64,000 nucleotides of DNA from Sinonovacula constricta (GCA_007844125.1 CM017567.1:10830428-10894427); one strand, 5' to 3'; counted from the first letter of the stretch, positions 25,919-40,016 are shown. The notes: a model not told the origin generated them from the letters alone. Numbers and translations are program-made.

Positions 25919-26235
25919 CTCTGAATCTCTTTCTCTCTCTCGGTCTCTCTCTGTGTCTGTCTCTGTCTGTCTGTCTGTCTCTCTCTCTCAGTCTGTCTCT
26001 CTGTCTACCTGTCTGTTTCTATGTCTCTGTCTCTCTGTCTCTGTCTCTCTGTGTGTCTCTGTCTCTGTCTGTCTCTCTCTCTCTTTCTCTGTGTATCTGT
26101 CTCTCTCTGTGTCTGTGTCAGTGTCTGTGTGTCTCTCTCTGTCTCTCTCTGTCTCTCTCTGTGTCTGTCTGTCTGTCTCTATCTGTCTCTGTCTGTCTGT
26201 CTGTCTCTGTCTCTCTTTTTCTTTCTCTCTCTACA
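25919..26235. repeat. (CT)n/(GTCT)n pyrimidine-rich tract
   Basis: About 315 bases made almost wholly of C and T with interspersed G, as TCTC and GTCT units. All three plus frames are open for 69-99 codons (Ser/Leu/Val/Cys-rich) because stop codons need A, which is nearly absent. These frames are artefacts. Confidence 0.95.
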
Positions 26236-29056
26236 CCCGTTGGTATTTTTAGGGTAAAATGAAAGTTGTTAAGGCGATTAAATCACAGAAAGCAAACTAT
26301 TTCTTGAAATACTACATTGAATAAGGTATACACATAAGAAACATTGTAGAAAAAATATTCACATTGTAGAATATTGTTTCAAAACTGAAGTTACTTTTTA
26401 AAATGCAATTCAGTGTTGCCCTTTTGCATAAGTATTTTTGCTATCGTACAGTGACTTCCCAAGTTCATCTCTTGCAATTGTAGGATAAAAGGGCTATGAA
26501 AGATTTTTAACTTATATAACCTAAATAGTTCTAGGAAACATTTTCCAGTACGGATGGCGTAAGTTTCCAGACGCCATGGAGGACAACTATGTTACTAACT
26601 TTTGTTTTGAGACTTGTGTGGCCGCGCTTCTTCATCACAAAGTTTATATCTCGAACTTGTAATGACAATGATATATTAAACACATACATGTATCACCCAG
26701 GATGAACCTGAGTAACATCCCTGTGGGTTTTTTGGACATCATATTCAGTTAAGAGTGTGCATATACACGTAAAAATTATTGTGTACTTTAATAGTTATTT
26801 TCCATTTAATACATACTCGGAACTATGACCCAAAATAATTAGTGTTACAATTAATTATGTTGGATGGTACAATATTCCAAAATATTTTAATATAAAGCTT
26901 AAGTCTAAATGTTTCATTGACATAAAGATTCAAATTGTTGAATTTATGTAAAATGAAACACATCTTGAACACGCTGTTTCATTTTAGTCCATATTTTGAA
27001 GAGTGTCATATCTTTGTAATCTTTTTGACAGACACCGCTCTGTTCTATGTCATTGACAGAAGACATGGGCCGTTTAAATGTGACTGCCACACATTTATAA
27101 ATATGTCATTGTCTGTCTAGCTTAATATATAAGAATGTCTCTTTTTATCACAAAAATATTGTTTGAAAGGATTGTTTTAGTGCTAAGTCGTTTTTTTTGT
27201 GTGTTTTTTTTCTTAATCTGTGTCTTGCCCATATTCATTGAACAATTTTGTGATTTGTCTTTTAAAAGTTGCCCAACAGTATCAGTTTATCGTAATATTA
27301 ATTTTATGAAGATAGCAAAAAATACTTCATTTCATATCAATATAAATTCAGTATACAGAAATGACCCTTTACATGTATCTTAAAACTGTAATAGATAATG
27401 ACGACAACGGCAGATCAGCAAGTTATCAATTTAATGAATATTCCGTTTTTTATATACTATAACCCAATCTCGTTTTACAGCCAGCACGATATTGACCACC
27501 ATACAATTAAAATAACAAAGGAAACGTAACAAAAACAACCTAACTGAGACATACGAAGCTTTTCGACTGATGTTAGTGGCTCACCAACAGATCTAAATGA
27601 CAGCGTACCGAATTTTATGAAGCAAAAAGATCACTAGCTTTTTATAGACGTTAGATTTTAGAGTGATTGTATGGAAATGTTATAAATCGAAAAACAAACA
27701 ACACTGCGGAAAAAAAACAATGTCATGGCTTTTCATAAGGGATCTCATCTATTACAACATCACGTCAATAAAAGTATATTTCATCCAACACATTTGTTAC
27801 GACACAACTTCCATAAAATGACAGATGACAATTAAATGATTGTTTTTTACATTGGAACTTAAATGGAATGTAAATGGAAAGTATAACTTAAGGACTAAGA
27901 ACAAGACGGAAGGACAGATCGCGCTGAGGTATCTTGAAATTATAAGAGCATCGTTGTTCGAAAAGTTAAATTAGCAAGCATAAGATTCCTATACATGGCC
28001 AATAATCTCTTGCAAATTCGAGTACATATTGTTGGGTGTACTATCTTTCTTCATTGAACTGATCTATTAAATGCTTATCTCAAACTTTTCTCTACTTTTC
28101 TTCTCTGTATATAACATATAGCCTCTTGACACACATTCATTTAGACGTCTTTAATACAATAAATTCAACATTTCAGCAAAAGTCTATTATGATGCCCCCT
28201 TTTTATATAAAGTAAGGATATGCAATACATCATTGATGTTATAAAGGCTCAGAGAACGGAGTTAGGAGATTACATGTCAAATTAAGACGTATTTGTCTAC
28301 ACTTTCTCATAGCATTGTTAAGGTTATGTACACTGATGGGATAAAGTCCCAACAGCTATATTTCCATGCTGAAGTTGATACAAAGGAACTTGAAATGAAA
28401 TAATATTCTAAAAGGTTTTAAAGACAAATTGCACAAACAAACGCATTTGACCAGAAACAGACAAAATATATTTCTAAGACACGTGGATTGCAAAATGATC
28501 CAATCAGGGTTGAGGTAATGTTGTTTGACACGCACAAATAGTGTCGTGTGGAGAGATCTTCTTTATTACATATTTTGACCGCCAATAATTTTACCGCCTT
28601 TTTGAATTTTCAATCCCCGAGAAGTGTGTTATATGGGATTTCCATTAACATAATAGAAAGACCAACAATTTCCGAAAAACGTCTTTAATTTAAGGGAGAA
28701 TGTGCAAATCAGAATAAACGTTTTCAAAAGTATGTTGATAACAAAATATTGTTTAATAAACTATATGAAAAATCAAACAGACGGAGACATAGTATTTCTG
28801 TTTAAATTTATTGAGTCTGAATTGTTAAATATTCGCCTCTACTTTTTAACGTTCCCCGACTTAAAAAACACCTTAAATTTACATGACTTCTCAATTACAT
28901 GTTTACGATAGTTTCTCTCCAAATAATAGGTATTTTGCGCTCTAACATATTTTCAACTATGAAATTCAATGTTAAGGTGTGGGACTAGATAACGCAATAG
29001 ACGTCGAGTGTTTATGTTAATATTTTATTTAGAAATTTGTTTCTTGACTCAATGTA
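26236..29056. other. AT-rich non-coding stretch
   Basis: No gene, RNA gene or repeat recognised in about 2.8 kb. Confidence 0.5.
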
Positions 29057-29667
29057 AAGAATATATGACAAAGTCCTATGAGCATTGCAACATATACCAA
29101 ACTTCGAAAAGGCACAGAACAAAGGTATTTCACATGCAAGCCAAGCGAAAAGTAAGTACAAATTTGTGAAGAGTCATTTGACGAAAAGAGCAAACCCGAC
29201 AATTACCGCCTTGGAACGGTCAGTCGGCAAAATGAACCGACTGGGGTGCTTAAACCGGTTTTACAGAGCTCTGACCTCGCACTTCCTGGCGAGTTTCTCA
29301 AATGCAAGCAATAAAAAGAAAAACGATCTATTTGAGTACAAAATGTCCATGCGCTGATATTTTCTATACGTTATGACGAAAGTAGTGACGTCATTGAAAA
29401 ATAATGTCCACATAGTGTTTAGAAAAGAATATGGTATTATTTCAATCTGAAAAACTACACAAAAATGGTTGACTATAAATTAAATTAACTTTCTGAATCA
29501 TGAACAAACATGGCCTGAGACGAATAAATGGTTGTAGCATCTTGTTCATGTGAAGATGGAATGGAAGAACCAAAGTTCAATGTCCATCAAAGGAAATGCA
29601 CGTAACAACTCTTATAGGATAAATTAAATGACAACATAGATTACATGCACGGGGAGATTTTTTACGA
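29057..29667 (-). mobile_element. Duplicated unit, copy 1, with form 1 dispersed repeat
   Basis: The first of two direct copies 650 bases apart. It starts at the family's constant end (AAGAATATATGACAAAG). It then carries the core, the hairpin CAGTCGG/CCGACTG, the palindrome CAGAGCTCTG and, further on, a perfect TGACGTCA (29386-29393). A 90-codon plus-strand frame (29085-29357) spans it and is open in several family copies, but the differences between copies look neutral. The part right of about 29430 may be either element or captured host sequence. Confidence 0.85.
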
Positions 29668-29706
29668 CCGCCACACTGCACAAGTAACATTGGTGTGATC
29701 ATGAAT

Positions 29707-30306
29707 AAGAATATATGACAAAGTCCTATGAGCATTGCAACATATACCAAACTCCGAAAAGGCACAGAACAAAGGTATTTCACATGCAAGCCAAGCGAAA
29801 AGTAAGTACAAATTTGTGTTGAGTCATTTGACGAAAAGAGCAAACCCGACACTTACCGCCTTGGAACGGTCAGTCGGCAAAATGAACCGACTGGGGTGCT
29901 TAAACCGGTTTTACAGAGCTCTGACCTCGCACTTCCTGACGAGTTTCTCAAATGCAAGCAATAAAAAGAAAAACGATCTATTTGAGTACAAAATGTCCAT
30001 GCGCTGATATTTTCTATACGTTATGACGAAAGTAGTGACGTCATTGAAAAATAATGTCCACATAGTGTTTAGAAAAGAATATGGTATTATTTCAATCTGA
30101 AAAACTACACAAAAATGGTTGACTATAAATTAAATTAACTTTCTGAATCATGTACAAACATGGCCTGAGACGAATAAATGGTTGTAGCATCCTGATGGAA
30201 TGGAAGAACCAAAGTTCAATGTCCATCAAAGGAAATACACGTAACAACCCTTATAGGATGAATAAAATGACAACATAGATTACATGCACGGGGAGATTTC
30301 TTACGA
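29707..30306 (-). mobile_element. Duplicated unit, copy 2, with form 1 dispersed repeat
   Basis: By eye about 98% identical to 29057-29667 over its whole length, with about a dozen substitutions and one indel of about a dozen bases near 30191. TGACGTCA is kept at 30036-30043. A 39-base spacer (29668-29706) separates the copies. The similarity marks this as the youngest event in the window outside the tandem arrays. Confidence 0.9.
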
Positions 30307-32660
30307 TTTTTTTAAAACCCGTTACATTAATATAAACGAAACTTACTCTTATTACAAATAGTTATTGATAGAAATAACAACACACACACAAAACAACAAC
30401 AAAAACAACAACAAACAAACAGACCTAAAACGTCTTGAGATATGAATAGAATTAGAACACATGAGATTTTTATATTAGTAAAAAGGTTATGATTACATCC
30501 GAGCAAGAATAAACTAGGAAGGTCTCATTCTTCTACACATGTATTCATGTAGAGGATGTTGGCTCAATAAAACTGACTGCATATTGGAAGCACGCACACA
30601 CACCGAATATCTCAGCTTTAATTCTAAATCCAACTTGAACATAAAAGATAGATTGTTGGTATCGAGGAAATTCTTTAGTTACTACAGTTAAGGACAAGAA
30701 AGAGGCCATTGAACACGTAAAGACAGCCCTGCGTGCAAAAAATGAATTAATCTTTCGGGTGCCCCACCCACCTCTAAAAATGAGAACTGAAAATGCATCG
30801 ACAGAAAAATGAATATTGGTATACCGTATTACGTACATGTGTAGAACCACAGTGGTTATAAGTGATTTTAAGAACCATTAACAGGAATCAGGAACCGTTT
30901 AGTTCAATCAGGTGTATGATTTTGAGAGTAAAATATCAGACTGATAAACTAAAGGAAAGAAGAGGTATTGAACTAAAGCAACGGCGGCTATCATTAAACA
31001 GAGATGAAGGCATAAACATTCTCTTCGTGTACACACCTCTTCTCTGGTCATGTGACAGAATGAATATAAATGACCAGCAACAACATATACATCAGTGCTG
31101 ACGAAGAGAGTGGGATATCTTCATAAATTACCAAAAGATAAAAAAGGCTTAGAATCATGAAATTATTTCCATTATGATCAATTCTGATCTTGGAAACAAC
31201 AAAATAATTAGTTGTAGGAAAATATTCGTTATTGATAAAAGAAAAGCAATTAGTGTGCCATTACTAAATTTAAAAGGTAATTATGGAACCAATTAATATA
31301 ATTGGCATATACAGATTAATATGTTGCAAAACTAACAGGACTTTGACATTTTCTCGTAGACTTGATTACACCAATGTAACATGCAATGTGTCGTTCATAA
31401 AATCTCTCAGTAGATGTACATGTATTTGTTTTGTTATTTCATTCACAATATAAGGATTGGTTAGTGTATTTTCCTTTGATACACATTGGACTTTGGTACT
31501 TAATTCCATATACACATAGAAGGTGCCACACATATTAATATATCTTTTCTAGTGATATTTATCCTTGGTCCAATTATATACTTTCTTTGATAATCCGAAA
31601 AAAAGATTCTTATCACACCCCAAAACAATGAGAACACTATTCCTTCATGATGTCACGAGCTTTTTGTATTTCATAACTCAATTACAAAGATCTAAGCTTA
31701 GTTCACTATTTGACTGTCTTACTTTAAATAGATCTGTTTTTCTTTTAGTTTAAACCTAACACCGCCCAAATGCGCCTCTGGTTGCTTTAGTTTTAAATTC
31801 TAACTTTAACTGGCATGTGCATACATTTGTCTTTAACTTTTTTTTTAAATTGAATATGTATTGCAATATTCAAGGATCTTTTCGTTGAAATACTTTTTGT
31901 ACACAAATCAATGATATGCATTAATCCAGTTTCAAAGTTATTTTGTGGTTGTAGTTATATGTTTTTATTCGTTTTGTTAGTAGCGTTTGTTTTGAATTAA
32001 TAAAACAAACACACACAAACACACACACACACACACACACACACATTCGCACGCACGCACGCACTTACAAGTCCACACAGGCATTTATTAACGCACATGC
32101 TCAAGCACATACACAAAGACATACAATCGAATCTTGCGAACAGTTGAATATTTTGAACTGTTGAAGATAACGCATGTCACAACATCATATTGTCTTAAAG
32201 TAAAGAAATAAGTGCTACATCTATTGTATAGTCTACAAGATATCTTCTTGATAGAAATGAATATGGACATATACATAGCAGATTGTAACTTTGAGTGGAG
32301 ATTTTGGCGGCCATTATTACTAAATTGCCAATTCTATCAAGCTGTAGAAGTCTGATGAATCTATTGTTAAAAGGCCCTTATGATTAAAATGAAATTATCA
32401 ATGGGAACATAGTACATATGCCAATAGTGTCAAATTATAACGACACAAGAGTACCAGTCAGGTAATGACAAAATCCATGAGTATTAGTAAGATTCTATAC
32501 TAGAGTCTTAACTTTATTGAAAAGGTGCCTCTAATGTTTTCTGGGTGATTGCCATTCCCTCGACAAATATCTTCGTTCTTGAATCAATATATCACAGAAT
32601 ATTTTTCACTACCGTATCGTGCATATTTGTACAATGAATCACAATATAAAAAAGTTCATT
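30307..32660. other. AT-rich non-coding stretch
   Basis: No gene recognised. Contains an (AAC)n-like tract near 30372-30422 and the CA repeat listed separately. Confidence 0.5.
32004..32065. repeat. (CA)n microsatellite
   Basis: A run of about 19 CA units with an interrupted start, followed by four ACGC units. Confidence 0.9.
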
Positions 32661-32765
32661 TTGTGTTTTATGTCTCGTTTCTGTGTTTTTTGTTTGCCTT
32701 TATCTAAAGGAAGTTCAGATTTGAATATCTATGGTAATTCTTGTAGGAGATTTTCTTATTTACCT
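32661..32765 (+). mobile_element. Dispersed repeat, partial form 2 copy
   Basis: Carries TTTATGTCTCGTTTCTGTG, TGTTTGCCTTTATCTA and GATTTTCTTATTTACCTA, which match form 2 read in the opposite orientation to the copies at 51.2 and 59.8 kb. It lacks the CCTTGGAACGG core, so it is truncated before it. Confidence 0.7.
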
Positions 32766-35700
32766 ATACATGAATGATATTATACATGCTTTTTTACAGA
32801 GATGTAATGTAAAGAAAGATATTTCCAAACATAAAATAAAAGACAATTTTGTTTTATTTCATACGCTTATAAGACATGTAAAATATTATCCTGCTGATTC
32901 TTTTGCTAAGTCTATTTCTTAAAATGTGCAAGCTGAAACTTGGTCTTTGAAACTAATTGTTTTCATTTAGAGGTTGCATGCAAGTTACATTATCACATAA
33001 TAATGACAATATATCAACAAAGAGGGTTTTAACTACTTGTTTGGGTAAAATATATTTTTAAATCGGCTATTTTTTCGACTAGGTCCTTTTTGTAGTAGTA
33101 AATTCAAACATTAATTCGTTAACTCGTTGCAATAATAAAAGACGTAGACATGCATAATAAAGTGAGGTAAAAATGTTCTAGTTCATGTAGGAAGTAATCG
33201 GCTTTATGGAAGTGACTTCACTTATCTAATAACTTCTTGTGATAACATTATCTTAAATAGTTCTTTTATACCTTGCTGTTGTATTATTTTTGCTTCATTT
33301 TTTATCGTTATTACTTTCAAATGTAGGCAACGATGTAAGGAATGCTATATAGTCATGTGCGACATTTGCCATTCGATAAATGAACTTTATATATTGGAAG
33401 CAGCTTTTTTATTTACCAAAATGACAGTATAAACAGCTGTATATAATGCTTACCGTGTACATGTACCTTTGTCCCAACAAATCAGTTGCAGTCCAGTCAA
33501 TGTGTTTTTTTCTGGGAATGGCAATGGAAAGTCCAATAAAAATAATTGGTATAAATATTGCAATTTTGTACTCAACTATACATGCTTACAATCGGACATC
33601 AGTTATTGAACAAATCAATACGCTTTAAATACACATATGACTGTATTCTTTACATTCCTGTCCAAACGGAAAAAGAACAGATAACAAACGGCACATTTTT
33701 CGCTCTTTCGGTTCTTGTGTATCGGTCGTCTTTAAAATAAGAATCGCAAGTATAAATTGTTAATGTGATGAAGTACAAGAACAAATACAAATAAAATATG
33801 AACCCTTCATGATTAACTTATTTAACATATCACGGATATACAATCATTCAAATTAAGTAATATCTCTTTCTGTCTGAAGGTTTATTAACACTACTTTAAA
33901 ATATTACCATGTCCTCACGATCGTCAGGCCAAGAGAGTCTAATTAATTGTCATTTATTATAAGATACAATTTCTGACATATATTAATGGTGCATTCACCG
34001 TATTTCCTCTGTCCTTACGAAGGGATTGTGTTTATAAATTCCAATACTGCCCCATTCACAAAGCCACAATAGAGCAATACATTACAGCAATAACAAGTAA
34101 CAAATTTAAACCTTCATTCGGCAAATGGACAATAAATAATGGTGGGTAACAAGGTTTTCGGAGCTCTTCGCTCGTACTTTATCCACATGTTATCAAAAAC
34201 GGTGTCCTTAAAACTAATAACAATAACAATAATTTCAGTTTACATTATAAAGGAAGGAGCAAGGCATACACGGGGACGTATTTAGAGAAAAACAACAAAA
34301 AAGTGTACCTCATTTTGCAACATGTAAAACATTTTAATATCTTTAAAGCTATGTACTCTTGCATTTACAACTTTGGATTGATTTAGGCCAATCCAATCAA
34401 AGTGTAACATAGGATGTCGTACGTGGTGGATCATAACCAGGGTTTACATTATTAACAATACCAATAACATAAATTTGTCTGAGTTGTTTGAGAGTTTTGT
34501 TCAGTAGATTCCATTTGGACATTCTTCTTTTTAATAAAGTACAAGTGAGTACCTAATGGACCGTTTGAGCAAAGAAAGGCGTATCTATAGTAAAGATGGC
34601 GTCAAGTAAGCGTGACGTTACATTAACTGTTTTTATACATGCATGACTTTATGAAAATTGAATTCTTGTATAAAATATACAACAAATCATATTGTATAAG
34701 ATAACCAAAACTGTGAAAATTTATTAACCATATGTATTGCTTTTAGATAGTAAAACGCATTTCAAGTTGGGCATATAAGAGTAGATGCTTAATAGCAATA
34801 TAAAAATCGTATAGAATTATTAATTTATTACAATTTACAATTTTACTTATACCACAAAACTTGAATATCAAGTGTCAAATAGGTCGACTTGGCATTTTCT
34901 GCAGGCGAAAAAAAGTTATTCACAGACTAATCACCACAAATGAGATTCAGTCTATCCCTTTACCACAATTTTTTCTCCGCTTTCTGTCCATGATGTACTA
35001 GAAGTAATAACAATGTACTCATTATGATAACCTGGTTATCGCAAGCATTATTCACAACAAATAAACATATCATATATTTGTGTTTGCAATGCGTTTGCTC
35101 ACTTTACCATTGGTTTATGACCAATAACGATAACAAAAGCTGGGATTAAATAAAATATGCTCAAGTTGGAATAAATTATGATTACTCTTTTTAGTATATA
35201 ATTATTAAGAGAAGTTAGAAATAAATGTGTTATATCTAACACACGACAAAGATGAAAGTATCTTTTCAAAATAGACATAGTCTCCATGTGCACTTTCTTA
35301 TGTGTGCCTAATAATGAACAAACTAAAATGACAAAAAATATGACGAAACTCTTTCTTCTTTTGGTCACAGAGTCTCTTAGGATACCAACAGAAAACAGAA
35401 AAGATCAACGCATACACATGTTAAACATATATGAATATACATTTGTCTTTTCAAAAGAAATGAGTTTCTTTGTGCTAACAAGTCAAGCCTTTTGGAATAC
35501 AATTCATGTGGATATTTTTGTTCGACTGATAATTGGTTGAGCAGGGACAACAGGCTATCTGGCAGTACAGTCAAGCCCATGAGAAAAGTTTTTTTTCCCC
35601 ATATATCATAACCTAGATTGTGGATGCTTCGTACATGTTTTCCTCAGAGGAAAGAGGACATTATTAATAATCGTGTATTTAATATAAAATATTTAAATTG

Positions 35701-36414
35701 CCAAACGTTTCCTTACAACCCAAAATATAATCTATGTTCCAATACAATAGCAGTGTTAACAGATTTATCAGGACGTGCGACACCAATAAGTCTATGAATA
35801 GTTCTGCCAATAAGTAAAACCTTCGATTTTACAAAAGCAATTAGAATGAATAACGGAATATAGAAATTATAATCATAACTGCATTGAAACAGTGTTTAGA
35901 AAAATGAAGAAAAAAAAGCTATCAGTCGTACTCATGCCATATTTTAAGACGAGAATAAGCATGCGATGGAGGGACATGCATTTTCTTTGCATCCAAAGCA
36001 ATATATTGACGGGTCTTAATAATCTTAGAAATTGTAAAATACACATATTTGTTCGTTTTCATTTTCAATAATATTTAAAAAATGAGCTCTTCGTGCAATT
36101 ATAAAGTTAGATATAACAGTGACATAGAAACATAAGGTCAATAAGTTGCACGAAGAAGGAATGATCAGAATACCGCCTTGAATAAGCCAGACGGCAAGAC
36201 ATCTAACAGGACGAACTTACGTGATTGTTTGCATTGTCCAATAACAACTTCTTTGTGATAAAGTCACATTTAAAAACATGTCACGTTGTCCACTAAAATA
36301 ATAAAGGTAGGCAAACAAGCACGGAATATTTTGGGTGCAACATTGTTTCTTTTCATCTTTTTGATGTCTGTTTACTGGCTGGTTGTTTATCTTTATTCGA
36401 ACTAAGGAACTTAC
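32766..36414. other. AT-rich non-coding stretch
   Basis: No gene recognised. At about 36170-36200 the words TACCGCCTTG and CAGACGGCAAG resemble the dispersed-repeat core and may be a very old copy. Confidence 0.45.
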
Positions 36415-36594
36415 AATTTGCTCTATGAACATGCATGGCTAGCGGCTTTGTGAGTTGATGTGGTGGTCTTCTGTGTATTGTATAATGGCACAGTCTACAA
36501 TGCCCTGGTATTACAGCATAAACACGAGTTCCACATAGTAAACAGGTATGGTCATCCGCATTCAAAAACCATTTTATGCTAAGAAATAATACAT
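36415..36594 (-). CDS. Candidate internal exon with two CxxC pairs
   Basis: On the minus strand, a T-rich tract ending TACATTTTCCAG is followed by 180 open bases and then the consensus donor GTAAGT (at 36414-36409). Both ends would be phase 1. The frame reads WFLNADDHTCLLCGTRVYAV, then IPGHCRLCHYTIHRR and more, giving C-x2-C-x11-C-x2-C plus His residues, which suggests a metal-binding module. The protein family is not recognised. No partner exons were found nearby, so it could be an exon of a gene with long introns, a fragment of a decayed gene, or chance. Confidence 0.3.
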
Positions 36595-39500
36595 CTGGAA
36601 AATGTATTTATAATATTGTAACAATCAAACTGATCACTCAACTCAGATGAACATATGGGCAATTATTGTCTGGGATTTGTGTGATATGTCGCAAATAATC
36701 ACAGTGTTTTGCTCAGAAGGACAGTTTTCTAATTAGGACAACCGTTATTAGGCAAAACTGTACACATTGCTAGTTTAGGTTCATAATACTTATCTTCTAT
36801 TGTACATAGACGTATTACTGTACATCATGCTCGTTAGCAAACAGTTACTGGTTAATTTGTCAAAACGGCTTCACTTCATTTTGATATGAGATTCTTAATT
36901 ACTATATAAAAGTATAACATATTTGTTTAACACTAGTATTTGTAACATCATAATTAAGTACAAAATTAAAATGTTCGTTAGGGAATATATCTATATTTCT
37001 TTCAAATCATCAAAGAGTATGACATTTTATTACACGACAAACATATTTTATAATGTATTTTTCTGATCATTTTACAGAAGCTTAATTTACTCAATTAGCC
37101 TTTTCCTTTGTTGGAATTTTTCGCGTATTGTTGTGCCATCACGTTGTCAGGAAATAAATTTGAATCTGACATGACTAAAATCAGACATTATATGGCAATT
37201 AATCAGGACTTTACAAGTGAACCGACTATTTCTGGCTGTATTTCGATTAGTTCTGGCCACATCATAGCACCAACAAGTTATGATACTTGCTTTAACAGTT
37301 TACCTCATCTAGAAATAAGTCTTAAGCATGCAAGAAATGTTTGTAAATGTACTTATTATTGTACATGGCCGGTACCTCTATAGCAATATTCTTTTATATA
37401 TGTCTCTGCAAACAATAGCAAAGTGTTTTTACCGAATCAATGACAACTTCAGCAAAGGAGTCGTCCTATGTAGAAAGCTTCTACAATTTCCTTGATGTTC
37501 CTGTTCATAAGGATTCCATTTTTAACTTTAAATCTACTATGTTCTGTAAGAAGTGTAGACAAAAAAGGAGAAGATTAAGTACGGACATTTCAAAGCTGGG
37601 TTTTAATTGATCGCTTATGAATAATGTTCAACCACATTTATTTTTACCGAACTGTTACAATGCTGCAAATAGATTCTCTGATAAAGACCCCCTCATGTAT
37701 CGTACAATACTGCTCCATTGATTGATTATCACTGACGTGGCTATGTAGAGAGTATGGTAAGACAGTGCTGGTTTAGAAGTCTGGTTTATAAATGAGATGT
37801 ACGCCACGATTTAACATGCAGCCTCTCAACCTATTCATGTGTTTATTCTAATTGTACTTTGCCCATTGCGATATCATTTGAAACTTATTACCGATTTGAA
37901 AAGACTGGAAATTGAAAACTTGTTAAAATACATTGCATTTGGAAACAAAGCTTTTAAATGAGATTTTTATTTGACCTTTTAACATTTATTTTCCAATTGT
38001 TTATGAATTCTGTCATTTGGCAGCATTAATAAAAGTATGTAATAGTTTAATTAATACATTAAAATAGTATTATCATATTTTTTCTTTAAAACAGTCGTGT
38101 GAAGGTAAAATAAATATATTATAAATATTTAGTTGATATTTTAAGCGCGATTTTAAAATAAAAAGAAAAGCGTGCTATGTGTACATTTTTTATAGATCTC
38201 TAAGCGATATTGATTTATACATAAGTAAATATTGTACTGTCGTCCTTATGATCAAGACTTTAGTACTTCGCATATGACTGCTTGCAAATAAGGCGAAAAC
38301 TACAATCACAGTGACGTTTACATGTTAAATGTCGAAGTATTGTTTCTCATGAATACATAAATTAACGTTGTTAACTACATAATCCATTTAAATGCATGCT
38401 CTAGGCAATAGCAAATAAGCATGCGTTGCGCTCATTCGCGCAAATTTAACAATAAACCATAAAGTCTATGCTGATCCAAGACATAATTCAAAAGTCCCCT
38501 TACTAATGGATAATTCTTTTTTTTTAAATCCATAGTAATTTTAACGATGGCGATATCGTCAATAACAAAACACACTTGTTGTAATTCCAAAGTAAATCCT
38601 TACACTGTTATTTTAAAATGCTTGTTACGATAATATATTCACAGCTGTAATGTAAGTAATGAAGGTCATATTTGGTCTCACACGTAACAAGAAAACAACC
38701 ACTTTTACAATAGCTTAGAATATTCGGGAATGTCACAGTTGCATCGCAAATTTAAACATTTCTGATTTTTTGGGGGCGTCTATAAATAAATCTCGCATGG
38801 CGGGAAAGATGCCATACATAGGTGACGTAAGAAGTGACGTAAGCAGTGTCCTAAAATGCGACTGCCACAAGGTCAAATATTTCAAAATGGTAGACTCATA
38901 TGTAACGTATGTTCAACAAGTTTGTTCCAAAAATATGCAAGGGAAAAGTTTGTGATTCTTAAAAATATTTAAAAATATCAATTTATAAATTCATAATTCA
39001 TAAAGTATGATCATGTGCAAGTGAGTGAGGCGTTTTATCAAATAGCCAGTACATTTACAATTCTTCGTCACGATAACAAAATGACGGCAACATTTTAATA
39101 ATCGACGCAAATAATATGAAACAATTAAATAAAATGTAGTCAATAAATAAACAAATTATATACACTGTTTGAATGAACAGAATAAGTAATCTATGATCAT
39201 ATAATGTATGGAAACATGTATGAAAAAATGTAAACATATATTTCTTCTATTTAACATTTCGAGTAGAAAAGATACTCAATCTTATAAGCAATGATGTACA
39301 TATAAACATTAATAATTCACCCAAAACATGTCAAGTTAAGGGTTATGTATTCTATTCTTGCGCTTCAGTCACGGCTGATTAACGATTATAACGATATACG
39401 ATTAACAACGCATATGTCCAATAATCAGCTGTTTAATGCTACCTAGATAAGTAATGAAAGACTAACTTAAAAGTAAATTAAGATAGAATTTCAAACTACT

Positions 39501-39656
39501 GTCATTTGCTTTACGTCTTACTTGGCGCAATTTTGAAAACATTTTCCATCTTAACTACATATTAAAAAGTAAAAACAATCTTTAATGGCAATTTTTGCAT
39601 GAATATTTATTATACATAGAAATTTGAAATTACCCTACCATAAGGCAAATTTGCAT
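36595..39656. other. AT-rich non-coding stretch
   Basis: No gene recognised. Plus-strand frames at 37108-37383 and 38770-38955 are fairly long but show no motif. Confidence 0.5.
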
Positions 39657-39726
39657 ATTTTCAATAACTATTTATAGTTTACCCCAATGAGATTTTCAAT
39701 AACTATATATAGTTTACCCTAATGAG
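39657..39726. repeat. 35-bp tandem duplication
   Basis: Two adjacent 35-base copies containing TTTTCAATAACTAT and AGTTTACCC, differing at two or three positions. Confidence 0.9.
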
Positions 39727-39822
39727 CACCATTGACGACAGTTAGTTCAGTGTAATCTTGCTTAGCTAATAAGCTTATCTTTATTCCATTAGTTCAACAA
39801 GCAAACTGATGTTTGTTTTAAC

Positions 39823-39846
39823 TGTTTGACTGTTTGACTGTTTGAC
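39823..39846. repeat. 8-bp tandem repeat (TGTTTGAC x3)
   Basis: Three perfect units directly in front of the tRNA-like segment. Confidence 0.9.
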
Positions 39847-40016
39847 TCTATCTGCATAACGTAGGACACCGGAACACGGGGTCCGTGGTTTGAACCCTGG
39901 TAAGATCGTCTGTAATTTCCTCTCCAGCTAGGTGATACATTGCCATGGATGTAGCACTTACCTACGCCGTATGTCGGCTGCAATATTGCGGCATTGATGG
40001 ATACACCCAATTAGCA
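39847..40016 (+). mobile_element. Candidate tRNA-derived SINE
   Basis: The segment GCATAACGTAGGACACCGGA, then ACACGGGGTCC and GTGGTTTGAACCCTGG, resembles the D-arm to T-arm part of a tRNA. A box B-like GGTTTGAACCC lies at 39887-39897 (9 of 11 against GGTTCGANTCC). Box A is degenerate. About 110 bases of non-tRNA body follow, including TATGTCGGCTGCAATATTGC. A complete functional tRNA cannot be folded, so a SINE or tRNA pseudogene is the better call. Confidence 0.5.

Noticed and set aside
25953..26262. Three overlapping Ser/Leu/Cys-rich plus-strand frames
   Set aside because: All three frames are open because the tract almost lacks A; low-complexity artefact.
39847..39920. Functional tRNA gene
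   Set aside because: Only the box B region is convincing; the acceptor and D arms do not pair.
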